Source: Ricinus communis (lineage: Eukaryota > Streptophyta > Magnoliopsida > Malpighiales > Euphorbiaceae). Taken from it: DNA of 64,000 nucleotides. The stretch is from contig NC_063257.1 in the NCBI RefSeq assembly GCF_019578655.1, forward strand, positions 12,648,001 through 12,712,000, read 5' to 3'. The position numbers and the translations under genes were made by a program. This document shows positions 22,001 to 34,000 of the stretch, piece after piece. Numbering within the stretch: position 1 is the first letter of the stretch; each line of letters opens with the position of its first letter. The notes under the pieces are model-generated. The model had not been told where the DNA came from. It ran no database searches and worked only from the letters and a program-made list of their open reading frames with translations.

Positions 22001-22888
22001 GAATCATCGAGTTGTAAATCCGTGGCCTTAGCTTCCACTACTTCATCTAGAGCATCCACGCTATAAATTGTTTCCTCCTTAGAAGGAGAACCCATAGAAC
22101 TTGTGAGTGAATACTCCACCTTCTCATCACTCACTTCAAAGGTGATTTTTCCCATTCTTCATGTCAATGATGGCCTCAGCAATGGCCAAGAAGGGTCTCC
22201 CTAGAATGATAGGGACTTGCGCATCTTCTTCCATCTCCATAACCACAAAATCACAAGGGATGAAGAATTTTCTAACTCTAAATGGCACATCCTCAAGAAT
22301 ACCCAAAGGAAATTTCACCGATATGTCTGCCAACTGTAGGGAGATGCGCGTGGGTTTTAATTCACCCATCTGAAGTTTCTTGCAAATTGATAGGGGCATA
22401 AGACTGACACTTGCCCCTAGATCACATAAAGCCTTCTTTATTTCGATGTCACCTAGCTTGACTGGAATGGAATAGCTCCCTAGATCTCCTAGCTTCTTTA
22501 GAAGCTTGTTTTGCAATATAGCACTGCATTCAGCTGCCAGTGAGACCGTTGCATTCTCTTCGATTTTCCTCTTGTTAGAGAGCATGTCCTTTAGGAATTT
22601 AGCATCGGAGGGCATCTTTGAGATTGCGTCCAAGAATAGGATGTTGATTTGCAACTTCTTTAGGATGTCTAGAAATTTTCCATACTTCTTTTCTAGCTTT
22701 GCCTGTGCCAATCGTTGTGGGAAAGGTAAATGTGGCTTGTAAGGTTTAATGACAATAGGCTCTTTCTTCTCTTCAATTTTCTCTTTTTTTATCATCTTCT
22801 CAGCTTCAACCATCTCTTTCTCTACTGCAACTGCTTTCTTTTGAACTACCTTCGGTGGAAGGTCTTCTAGCTCTCTACTATTCCTCAA
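19008..22888 (-). pseudogene. Athila-like pol: protease, reverse transcriptase, RNase H, integrase (broken)
   Basis: Minus strand, in order: a lysine-rich linker, then protease with CDLGASVSLMP near 22430-22395. The reverse transcriptase starts about 22150, with SPVQVVPKKGG near 21500, MPFGLCNAPATFQ at 21269 and the catalytic FMDDFSVYG near 21180-21150. RNase H is about 20738-20390 with TDHAAL. The integrase HHCC zinc region spans about 20110-19960 (GGHAG ... CDRCQ), the catalytic core follows, and its C-terminal part ends near 19122, with residual sequence to a stop at 19008. Damage: a deletion with frameshift near 21430 removes the conserved stretch between KNDKG and HKDHFPLPF. There is a TAA near 21318 and breaks between 20769 and 20738, near 19646, near 19540 and at 19119. 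RNase H reads [10 protein letters not shown] and integrase reads VWGINFMG, where family members have CDASD and WGIDF, so a catalytic Asp is Asn in both. Confidence 0.9.
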
Positions 22889-23111
22889 AGTTACAACATT
22901 AACTTGACCCTTAGGTGGTTACTCGGTGTTACCAGGAAAGTGACCCGGAACCTTTAAAGATTGATCCACTTGTTGAGCAAGTTAGCTTATCTGATAATCC
23001 ATGAGCTTGGTTTGAGCTTGAATCTGTTGAACTGTAGCAGTAGGAAGACTATTATGTTTTAACTGCTCTTCCCAATACTTGTCTTGCTTAGCCTGTGAGG
23101 CTGCAAAAGTT

Positions 23112-24212
23112 TCAACCAAAGCTTCTAGATTGGACTTGGGTTGTGGTGAGGAGGTTGTTGGTTGTAGTTTTGATGATTGAAGGGTGGTTTATTTTGAAAA
23201 CCTGGAGGATGATTGAAGTTGTTGCGAGGTGGTGGTGGTAAGGTGGGTTCAACTGATTTTGAGTGTTCTTGTAAGAGAATGTTGGGTTTTGTTTCCAACC
23301 TTCATTGTAAGTGTTGGAGTAGGGATAATAGGGTCTCCTTTGCTGGTTGTTGTTATAGAGAGCGTTAGCTTGCTCCATTAACATCTTAACATATTGACAC
23401 TCACTTGCAGTATGTCCCTGTACTCCACATGTCCCACAAGATGCTATCACAAATGGCCCGCTCGAAGTTGATCAACCTTAAGTGACAAAGCCTGCACAGT
23501 ACTAGTCAAGAGAGTCATTGCATCAACGTCATGTTTACCCCCTTTCTTTGCACTGTTTCTCCCACTTGAGTGAAACTTATCATTAGCAGCCATCTTCTCA
23601 AGTAATGCCTTAGCCTCAGTAGGGACCTTTTCAACAAAATTACCACCCGACGCAGTGTCAATGTAAATCCTGTTGCATCAACCCATTGTAGAAGGTCTGA
23701 ATCAATAGCCGCTCTTGAATTCTATAATGAGGGCACTTTCTCTGCAGACGCTTGAAGCTTCTCCAATACTCATACAATGACTCATCATCTAGTTGACAAA
23801 GAGTGCTTAACTCGGTCCTTAGCCTTGCAGTTTTCTCTTGACCCAAGAACTTGGCCAAAAAGGCCTTTACTAGCTTATCCCATGAATCAAAAGTACTAAT
23901 GCCTTCATCTTTTAACCACTCCTTTGCCTTATCCCTCAGAGAAAAAGGAAAAAGGCGAAGTCTAATTGCATCATCACTGACATTATTAATCTTAAAAGTG
24001 TCACAGTTCTCAAAAAAGTTATCAATATGATTAACAGGACAATCATTGACTCCCCCTGAAAAGGAATCATTGGAGATGAACTGAATAAACTGAGGTTTCA
24101 GTTTGAAGTGTGTTGCAGTAACTGCAGGTTTAAGAATGATGGATATCGCACCGGTAGTTGCATCCGATACACCATACTCTCAAAGAGGTTTAGCAGCCGG
24201 TGGTTCAGCCAT
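23112..24212 (-). pseudogene. Athila-like gag (broken)
   Basis: Starts at an ATG at 24212-24210 (MAEPPAAKPL, followed directly by a stop). The capsid-like region includes DNFFENCDTFKINNVSDDAI, RLFPFSLRDKAKEW and YEYWRSFKRLQRKCPHY, typical of the retrotransposon gag domain. It is followed by a zinc knuckle-like CGTCGVQGHTASECQY (about 23445-23400) and an N/Q/Y-rich tail. The frame is broken by an early stop, a stop near 23658 and a shift before 23450. It would have encoded the particle protein that packages the element RNA. Confidence 0.85.
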
Positions 24213-24449
24213 TGTTTCCTGTTGCTTGTTTTTATTCTTTCTTCTTTTACTTCCTTGCTTACGTACAGTAGCCTCGATTTTAAGATCAATAGGGATTAAA
24301 TCTCTTGAACCTGTTCATCGAGTTTGCATGCAATAAGAAAGAAAACTAGAAACAAAAGATCAAGAGCACAAGGAATAATAGTCGAAGCACTACTAAACCC
24401 AAAGCTTAGCAAAAATAAATCAAAATTAACTACTTTAATACCGCCAGTC

Positions 24450-24468
24450 CCCGGCAACAGCGCCAAAA
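24450..24468 (-). promoter_or_regulatory. Primer-binding site, tRNA-Asp type
   Basis: On the minus strand TGGCGCTGTTGCCGGGGA follows the 5' LTR after a short spacer. It matches the complement of the tRNA-Asp 3' end with one change (T for C). Confidence 0.8.
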
Positions 24469-24470
24469 TT

Positions 24471-25829
24471 TGACAAGGCTGTCGCTTGCCTATCAAAAAT
24501 AACCTAACTAGACCTCCTAACTATATAGTCGGGCAAGCAAGGGTCGAATCCTTAGAGACTGAAGTAGTAAAAACTAGCTAATCTTGACTTTAATTAATGC
24601 TAAGTAAGTAACCAAATCAACGATTGAGGATGAATTAATCTATAATGCAAATAATAATAATGAGAATAAATTGAAGGATAAAAAGCACCTAGAGTTAAGT
24701 ATCCCCACTAGCACAATTAACGCAAAGATAAGTTCCTACTCCAAATTAATTAAATAAATGTTCATAAGGAAAGGTAAACCCTATAAAATACTATAAATCT
24801 CTCCCGAGTATAAATGGCTTCCCTAATATGCAATCAAAACCTACTCCCGTGGAATTATGCAAATTAAAGACATTAAACTTAATACCTTGACTTTCTAACA
24901 ACTCATTCTACCTACTCCTGTGCAGAATTTCATGTCCTTAATTGAAATATTCAAATCCGTCAAAACCCAACTCTCACTGTGATAAAGACAATGGAATCAT
25001 AACAATACTAATTATCCCTAATCTAGTATTGGAATATGCACAATCAATTAAGCAAGAGCAATTAAATAATTAATTTGGGGAATTAAAGGAACAAATCATA
25101 CATCAATCATGGCTAGGGTTCACTTAACCCTAGATTAGAAAACTACTTACTCATGATAGTTAAATAAACAAAATAGATTATAAAAGAAAACATAATTAAT
25201 AACAGCTTAAAAAGGAAATAAAAAATACTTGGATTGATAAATGAATGATGAGGTCTTTGATAAATCTTAAAGCATAAAGAAAAATAACATAATAGAGAAA
25301 GAAAACAAACTAAGGAGAAAAGAAGGAAGGGGGCTCCTCTTTCAGGTTCTTTTCACCATCTATTTATATCATAGGATATCGAGGAGTTTGACTAGGTTTT
25401 CACCCTAAAAATTCGACTAGACAGGTGTCCAAAATGCAGTTTTACAGATCCAGCCATGGGCGGGCCACATCGTGGCATTGTAGGCCGCGAGCAGCGGGCA
25501 GAGTGAACTGTTTCTTTGCTTTATCATTGGCCTTGAAAGCCAAGTCGTGGAGTGCTGCGGGATAGCTTCCCTTGCTCGTTTCGCGATATAAGATCCTCCT
25601 AGGCATGAGTATCTCTTTGACATCGTGCTGGACTATGAACGACTCTACAAACATTCTCGCCAACGCCTAGCAACTCGAGCCAATTCCTACAAAAATAAAA
25701 CAAAATGAACCCGATGAGAAAAATATCGAAAATAACGAATAAGAGCTCTAAAATATTAAAAATGCGAAGATAACATGAAGAACAACGTATATATAGAGCA
25801 TATAAAATGCATATATTATTGTGTTATCA
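24471..25829 (-). repeat. 5' LTR of the Athila-like element (right copy)
   Basis: 1359 bp, + strand ends TGACAAGGC and GTGTTATCA, direct repeat of 15024-16413. Scattered substitutions distinguish the two LTRs, so insertion was not recent. Confidence 0.92.
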
Positions 25830-25834
25830 AACAT
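25830..25834. repeat. Right target-site duplication of the Athila-like element
   Basis: AACAT, identical to 15019-15023. Confidence 0.85.
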
Positions 25835-27620
25835 AATGAACTTGTAGTTCATATAAAATGAACTTGTAGTGATACTTTAATGAATCTGTTGTTTGTAGAT
25901 AATAAACTCATTCAATATAACTCATGAATGCTGATTTATTTTTATGCATATATGATATGTTCATTAAGTAAAACTTTTATATTCATCTATTAGTGATATA
26001 AAGTTCATTATACTACAAAATAAACCTATTCTATTTCAAAAATAAATTTATTTTTAAAATTATGAATAACATGATGAATTTGTAGTTCATATATAATAAT
26101 CTTCAAGTAATACTTTGATAAACCTGTTGTTTGTAGATAATGAATTCATTCATAATAACTTATAAATACTGATTTATGTATGTAAAAATTTTATATTCAT
26201 CTGTTAATAATATAATATTCATTGTACTACAAAATGAATCTATTCTATTTAAAAAATATTTTTTTTTAAATTATAAACAACATGATAAACCTGTAGTTCA
26301 TATATAATGAACCTCAAGTAATACTTTAATGAACCTGTTGTTTGTAGATAATGAACCCGTCCATTATAACTCATGAACACTGATTTATTTGCACATATAG
26401 CATGTTCATAGTATAAAACTTGTGTATTCATCTATTATTGATATAAGGTTCATTGCATTACAAAATGAACCTATTTCATTTCAAAAATATTTTTTTTTCA
26501 AGATTATGAATAACATAATAAACCTGTAGTTCATATATAATGAACCTCAATTAATACTTTAATGAACCTGCTATTTCTAAATAATGAATCCGTTCATTAT
26601 AACTCATGAATACTGATTTATTTTTATGCACATATGACATGTTCATCACGTAAAACTTTTATATTCATTTATTAGTAATATAAGATCATGTATTACAAAA
26701 TAAACCTGTTCCATTTCAAAAATAAATTTATTTTTAAAATTATGAACAACATAATAAATCTATAATTCATATATAATAAATTTGGAGTTCATATATAATG
26801 AATCTCAATATTCTATATAATAAATATATTATTTTTCAGCAATGAAATCGTTATCATATTTTGAACAGAATGATTAAAGCTTGTAGAATCTGATTTGAAG
26901 GTCTGAAAAATAGAAAGAAAATGAAGAATTTCAGCTTGTTGAAAATAAGTTTTTAAATCCTACAAATATACATAATCTATGTATGAGAATAAAAAAAGAA
27001 AAAAATAAAAAACTACAGCTTATAAAATCTAATTTGAAGCTTTAAATGATGGAGAAGACAAAATCAAACCAAACTATTAAAAAAAGATTTGTGATTTTAT
27101 TTTAAATCGGCAATAATAGGTAGATGTTATATTTGAAATATCTTACACGTGTGTTTTAAAATTTAACTCCCTCATTTAAATGAAACGATTGTATTTTAGA
27201 CACCGATACATAATACACAACCATTTTAAAAATAAATTTATTTTTAAAATTATGAACAACATAATGAATATGTAATTCATATATAATGAACCTCAATATT
27301 CTATATAATAAATATATTATTTTTCTGTTATAATGTTTTGAAAATAAAATGATTAAAACTTGTAGAATCTGATTTAAAGGTCTGAAAAATAAAAAGAAAA
27401 TAAAAAATTTCAACTTGTTGAAAATAAGTTTTTAAAATCTATAAATATGCATAACCTATGAGAATAAAAAAAAAAAGAATAGAACTTATAAAATCTAATT
27501 TGAAGCTTTAAATGATAGAGAAGATAAAATCCAACCAAATTATTAAAAAAAGGCTTACGATTTTATTTTAAATCAATAATAATATATAGACATTATATTT
27601 GAAATAAAACTCTCCCACTT
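25835..27620. repeat. Array of diverged AT-rich tandem repeats (about 210-240 bp) ending in a 450-500-bp duplication
   Basis: The block GAACCTGTTGTTTGTAGATA recurs at about 25882, 26121, 26331 and 26564 (and at 14831, left of the gypsy insertion), with periods of 239, 210 and 233 bp. Each unit also carries CTGTAGTTCATATATAATGA, ACTGATTTATTT and AAAATGAACCTATTCCATTT. From about 26733 a longer segment with TTGTAGAATCTGATTTGAAG and TCTAATTTGAAGCTTTAAAT is present twice (about 26733-27135 and 27228-27605). No open frame of interest is present. It may be a local minisatellite or the remains of an unclassified element. Confidence 0.8.
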
Positions 27621-28006
27621 AAATAAAACGACTTTATTTTAAAACACCGATTATATTTTAATATTATGGTAACAATATATTTCTTGGTTTTTACGTTCAA
27701 CTGAAACAAAGCAAAACCTGAATGTATACGATATTGACGATTAGATGCAAATAAAAGCCCCAAAAGTTTATTGATTTATTAATTGGACAATACAGTGAAA
27801 CGCGCACCCTGTACGGAGGTCGATGCATACGAACTCCACCGTGCCCCAAAAACCCCAACCTTAGAACCTCACCCTCATTGCCGGCGCCGGCCGTCCAGTA
27901 GCTGAAAATAAAATTATACTCAGCCAAACACTCTCTCTCTCTACCAGTGATACTTAGTATTCTCTTAATGAAGTGAATTCCGCAACATCAACAGCAACAA
28001 AGAAAA
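27621..28006 (+). promoter_or_regulatory. Upstream region of the ABC transporter gene
   Basis: The sequence becomes less AT-rich at 27780-27900 and holds a (CT)n run, ACTCTCTCTCTCTACC, at about 27929-27944. Such pyrimidine patches are common near plant transcription starts. A weak TATA-like AAATTATAC lies about 20 bases before it. The leader would be short, ending AAAGAAAA before the ATG. Confidence 0.4.
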
Positions 28007-31000
28007 ATGTTAGGAGCAGCGAAATGGTTTAGGTTTAGGGCTCGAGAGCTCATTATTCTCCGCAATCACTCTCAGACCAAACCAATCTCCTTAACCAGTA
28101 CTTATAATCTCAATCCGAATCTTCATAGTAGCAGTTGCAGTTATAAATCATACTCCACCAGTTTTCCATGGAAAAAGAATCTCAATATCAATGCTTTGCT
28201 CTCCAATTCAAGGCCACCGGTTTGTAACTCACTCTCTTTATTTCTTTCTTTACTTTTAATTGAACTCAATTGGCCTGAATTAGTTGTCTATTGTTTAACA
28301 GAGTGCAATGCTAAACGGCCGGGTTTTGTTCTCAAGCTCTAGTTCTAGTAATAGTGACCTCAAAAATGCTAAACCATTAGTTGGCACTGCTAAATTATCT
28401 GAGGATAAGCAAGTTGCTGATATGAAGATTCTTCGAACTCTTGCGAGCTATTTATGGATGAAAGATAATTTGGAGTTTCGGTTAAGGGTTATTACTGCTC
28501 TTGCTTTTCTTGTTGGTGCTAAAGTGTTGAATGTTCAAGTCCCTTTCCTTTTTAAGCTTGCTGTTGACTGGTTGACTACAGCTAGTGGCAATGCTACTGC
28601 CCTTGCCTCTTTTACTTCTGCCAATTCTACTCTCCTTGCTCTTTTTGCAACCCCTGCTTCTGTTCTTATCGGATATGGCATTGCCCGCACCGGGGCTTCT
28701 GCTTTCAATGGTATATGTACATATAATTGATTTAAAGTTTACTTCTTTTATTGATTTTTTTTTTTCAGATATGTGTGAAACTCTATTTTGCAGAATTGAG
28801 GACTGCTGTTTTCTCTAATGTAGCTCTAAGAACAATCCGCCAAGTATCTAGGAAGGTAATATTAGTTTCACAAATGCTTTATATGTTTGTTTAATATCTT
28901 CTGATTCTTTGTCTCTTTCTTATTTGTTATAATTGTACTTAAAAGTGCAGGTTTTTTCACATTTGCATGACTTGGACCTACGTTATCATCTTAGGTATTT
29001 TCCTTCTGAAAACCTATAGTGTGCATGACATTTATTGCCTTTTTTACGAGTATAAGCTGCTTTTAACAATGGACTTATTAACATATCCTTTCTGCTTGCA
29101 CTTGATCACACTTTTTTTCCTAGTCGAGAAACTGGTGCATTAAATAGAATAATTGATCGTGGTAGCCGCGCCATTAATTTTATTCTATCTTCAATGGTGT
29201 TCAATGTCGTACCAACTATTTTAGAGGTATGACTATTCCTTTCACTTTTTGAGCAACTTTTCATGCTAGCATTAGTTTTTTTTCCTGCTGTTTGTAATAG
29301 GTTTATCTGTCTCTGTTGGACACTTCAATTTCTTGGCCAAAACCTACTAAAATGACATGTCTGTATATGTGCAATTGTTTCCTTGCTTCTGAAAATATTT
29401 GATGGATTTTTATTGTGCATCCTTTCAGATATCTATGGTATCGGGTATTTTGGCATACAAATTTGGAGCCCCTTTTGCTTGGATCACTTCGATTTCCGTT
29501 GCTGCATATGTTGCTTTCACATTGTCTGTAACACAGGTAACCTTTCTTCTGCCAATTCTTTCTTATGCATAAATGTTCTTAAGAATAATTGGGTACAGGT
29601 TCGTTTTGGTTTTCTTTACAATCTATGCACTGCAAATTATCTTCATTTATTTTTTGATGCTCCAAGTGCCTATTAGGATAATCTATAGGAAAGAAAAGAT
29701 AATGTAAATGGATGTCATCCCAATCATAATTTGATGAATGATACTTGTAAATAGATTTCCTTGATAGCTAAACGAAAGTGGGTCAAATAATTCTGGCTTT
29801 CTGATTTTCCAAACAATGAATCTGAATCCTATTTTAGGATTTATGTGCCCTTTTCTCTAGAATAAACACAAATATGCCTCAAGTACGTATCATTCATATC
29901 ACATTTCTTTGGGGCTAAAAGCTTGTGCCCAAGTCTCTGTATTTTTCTCAAATACTTAATCTTTTGGAGGGAGTTAGAATGTAGGAGGGATCAGGATGTG
30001 GTTCATTTGTTCCCTCCTTCTTTTTCTTAAGTTTGTGAAACTTTCTGTGTTGATCACAATTATGTGACTTTTCCTTGTCATTTCCAGTGGCGGACGAAAT
30101 TTAGGAAGGCCATGAATAAAGCTGATAATGACGCCAGCACTAGGGCAATCGATTCTCTAATAAATTATGAGGTGAGTTTTATATCTTTCCTTCCTGAATT
30201 TCTTTTGGTTATTTTTTCTCAATTCCTTTTTGATTATTTTCTTAAAAAAAAAAAAAAATCATTTCTCCATTTTTATGCTTACCATTTATGTGGAGTACAT
30301 TTGTTTAGCCCCTTATTAAGTCTTCAGTTCTTTGCCTCTCTTCCTTCCTTCCTTTCTCCCTCTTCTATCTTTTCCTAGACTGTCAAATATTTCAACAACG
30401 AAGCTTTTGAGGCTGACAAATACGACGAGTTTTTGAAGAGTAAGTAGTTTAAATATTCTAGTTTATTGTATCTGTTTTATTTCTTCTTATTTTATCTGCT
30501 TCATAGATGTCAAACTTGATTGTACCAGCCATTAAATTGAGATTTAATTTGGTTTTCTCGAACAAACTTGTTGATGGTTCACAAAACTAATGAAATGCTT
30601 ATGTCCCACCTCAAAAGTGGAAGGCCAAGGTGGCCTTAGAAATAAGCATTTCTTGGCCCATGGCATGAAGCTTGGTGTGGAATAGCTACATATCAGTGAA
30701 AATCAGAGTGAAGTTCCATTAAGCAGTTCCTTTTTGACGTTATTCTATTATTAGATCAGTCATCTCATATATCATTTGGAGTGAAGATTTGATGGAGATG
30801 CATAGGGGTTGTTTAGTTTAGAAATTTACCCTGTTTTCTAGAAAATTACTCCAAGAAAATTAGAAAATAGAGTTTAGTGTCTAGTTGAATAATTTTCTTA
30901 AAAGGAAAATTGGGAAAGTATTTTTCAAATTCTTTACATTAGCTAATAGAAAACTATCTTTATTAGTTCTTCAAAACTCATTTTAAATTACAAAGCAATG

Positions 31001-34000
31001 GAACAAAGTGGAAAATACGCCTTTCTACTTTAGCATTAATACTTTGCAATTACTAGATACAAACCTAAGGATTGAAGTCAAACTCATTTTTCTTTTCCTT
31101 TTTCCTTCTTTAAAAAATTATTTTCAGTTTGGAAATAAAAAGGTGGAAAATTAAGAAATGGGGAAACTAGAAAATGAAAGTAGAAAATATTTTCCAGAAC
31201 TAAACAAGGCCATCGTGATTTGACACATATGCTTTTATATGCTTGTTATGAATGAATGCAGTGGCATTGAGCTCACTGCTAGGCTACTTGCCAAAATGGT
31301 AATATCCCTATGGCGGAATTGCTATCCTACCATAATAGCTTAGAAATTATGTTCATGCTAGTTATAATGGGTTTTCCATAATTTATATTGTAGTATACTA
31401 ACTTTTTTCTCTATGCATTGCATGTGATTAAAATTATTATTGAAAACATGATTCAATTCATTTTTAAATTTTTTCAGTTCCACCATCAACGAAAAAGACT
31501 CCACTTGCATTTAAATTTATTGGAGAATGATATTATTTGCATGCAATTTATTAGTATTCCCATAACTTCGAGGTCTCTATCGTCATCTTATCCAAAATTC
31601 CTCTCAAATTTGAAGCTCCTAAGTTTAGTTGTTCTTTAGAAATCTAGAGTATATCAATACTTGCTATATCCCATGCTTTGAAAATAAAATTCTATACTTG
31701 TCTAATGAATCTTGATGTTTCTTTATAGTTAATATCATAACAAATATTTATGAAGATCTTGCTATAAATTTAAAAAATAAGTATCTCTTTCAAAGTAGGG
31801 TTGATTGCAAGCTTTTAAATTAAAAACGAATAGCTATAGAATATAAGAAATATCATTTTAAAAATTTAGAAACAATTGTCAAATATAAATCTATGTTTTA
31901 TTTTGGTAAATAGTGTAAAGTTAATTTAAATATGTAAACTAAATTTAAAGTTTAGATTAGGTAATATTTTAAAATTTTGAATCAAATTAAATATTCTATC
32001 TTAAACTACATAAATCCTGAAAACCAATTTGAATTTTTCCATTTTAAAAGTTAGATTTCCTAAGAATAAGTAAAGGCTATTTTCATTAATAAGTAGAATT
32101 TGTATTGTCCAAAAATTCTTTCCCTTGATATCTGCTTCTATATGTTGATAAGTTAGAATAACTAATTAGTTTTTGTTTGTTAGAGATATGGATAAACATT
32201 CTAAGGTTTAGGGATAAGATAAATTAGTTCCTATCTAAGTTCTTTTTCTATCCTTTAGCTAGTATATATAAGTTGTGTTTCTGCTATGTTTGATATATAG
32301 AAAAAGTATAAGAGAACATTTTTCTTTTTTCCTTCCTCTAAAATTCTACATGGTATCAGAGCTTAGGGCTTGATCATGAATTTTAAGGCTGCCATGGTTG
32401 GCTCTAGTTCAGCCACTTCAGAAGCTAGCAGTGGCGTGACACCATCAGGGGGAGTTTCTCAGCTACTTTCACCTGTTCCTCCTGAAAATTCTCTTCAAAT
32501 CACCATTCACAAACTGAATGGCAAGAATTATCTTGAATGGTCTCAGTCCATGAGGTTGGTGATTGATGGAAAAGGGAAACTTGGATACTTGAATGGTGAG
32601 ATAAAACCACCAACAACCGATGATTCGAAATATAGGTAGTGGCGCTTAGAAAATTCAATGGTTACTGCCTGGTTGATTAACTCAATGGATCCGGTTATTG
32701 GAAAACCATTCATGTGTTTGCAGACTGCTCGGGATGTTTGGGAAGCAGTTCGAGAAACCTATTTAGATTTGGACAACCATTCGCAGTTATTCAAATTAAA
32801 CACCCATATGTGGAAAATGCAACAAGGTAATCGAGAGGTAACAGCTTACTATAATGATATGATGGCTATTTGGCAGGAATTGGACATGTTTGAAGATGAA
32901 CAATGGGAAAATCCTAATGACAGTGCTCGGTACAAAAAGAAAATTGAAAGAGGACGAGTATTTGTTTTCTTGGCTGGTTTAAACAAAGATCTTGATGAGG
33001 TTCGTGGACGTATATTAGGAAAAAATCCTTTACCAACTATTAGAGAAGTTTTTTCAGAAGTGCGTAGAGAAGAAGCACGACGAAAAGTGATGCTGAAAAA
33101 TGATGAACCAAAAATAGATGCTGACGGATCTGCTCTTATAACTCGAGGTACAAACTTAGGGGGAAAGCAGAAACCCTGGTGTGATCATTGTCGAAAACCA
33201 TGGCATACTTGAGATACTTACTGGAAATTGCATGGAAAACCGAAGAAGAAAACAGGCAGCGATAACACCAAGTTAGGAGGAGATGTATGAGCTTTTCAAG
33301 CTAGCAATACTAATCTGGGCAGCAGTCTTCTTTTGAATCTCTTCCTTTTACCAAGGAACAAATAGAGCACCTGTATAAAATGTTTAAGTTCCAAACTTTA
33401 GAAAAATCTGACTTGTCTTGTTCTTTTGCACAATCAGGTAATTCTTTCATTGTAGCCATAGCTTGTTCCAAATCCCATAGCACTTGGATATTAGATTCAG
33501 GTGCTACTGATCACATGTCTGGCAATTCGCAAATTTTTTCCTCTTATATACCTTGTGCAGGAAATCAAAAGGTTAAAATTGCAGATGGTTCCTTAGCCAC
33601 TGTTGCTGGGAAAGGAACAATTCCTATTTTCTCTTCTCTAGTTCTTAAGAATGTCTTACATGTTCCACATTTGTCATATAATCTTTTGTCTGTCAGTAAA
33701 ATTGTCAAGTGATTTTTAAGTCTTCCTATTGTAAATTTCAGGATTTAACCTCGGGGAAGATGATTGGGGGTGCTAAATTGGATGGTGGACTTTACTTCTT
33801 CAATGATGAGTCAATCTTTGGAAGGCAAGACCTGCAAACTTGTTTCAATTCTATTTCTGTTTCAAGTGACACTAAGATTATGTTATGGCATTATCGGCTA
33901 GGACATCCAAATTTTCAATATTTAAAGTATTTGTTCCCAAAGTTATTCATGAATAAAAATCCTTTGTTTTTCCGATGTGAATTTTGTGAATTAGCTAAAC

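Larger units (their letters stand above)
15024..25829 (-). mobile_element. Athila-like Ty3/gypsy LTR retrotransposon, 10.8 kb, structurally complete, coding decayed
   Basis: Two LTRs (15024-16413 and 24471-25829) in direct orientation are flanked by AACAT duplications. The element reads on the minus strand. The primer-binding site next to the right LTR (24450-24468) complements the 3' end of a tRNA-Asp. Then come gag (about 24212-23112), then protease, reverse transcriptase, RNase H and integrase (22888-19008), and a long 3' region without a coherent gene (19007-16424). A purine tract lies next to the left LTR. The PR-RT-RH-INT order, the protease core DLGAS, the tRNA-Asp site and the long 3' region fit the Athila/Tat side of plant gypsy elements. 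Multiple stops, frameshifts and lost catalytic residues show it is inactive. Confidence 0.92.

Noticed and set aside
20522..22742. Several + strand frames of 60-140 codons
   Set aside because: Antisense shadows of the gypsy pol genes, which carry clear motifs on the minus strand.
27697..27927. Minus-strand frame of 76 codons upstream of the ABC transporter
   Set aside because: It overlaps the likely promoter and leader of the transporter and has no recognisable domain.
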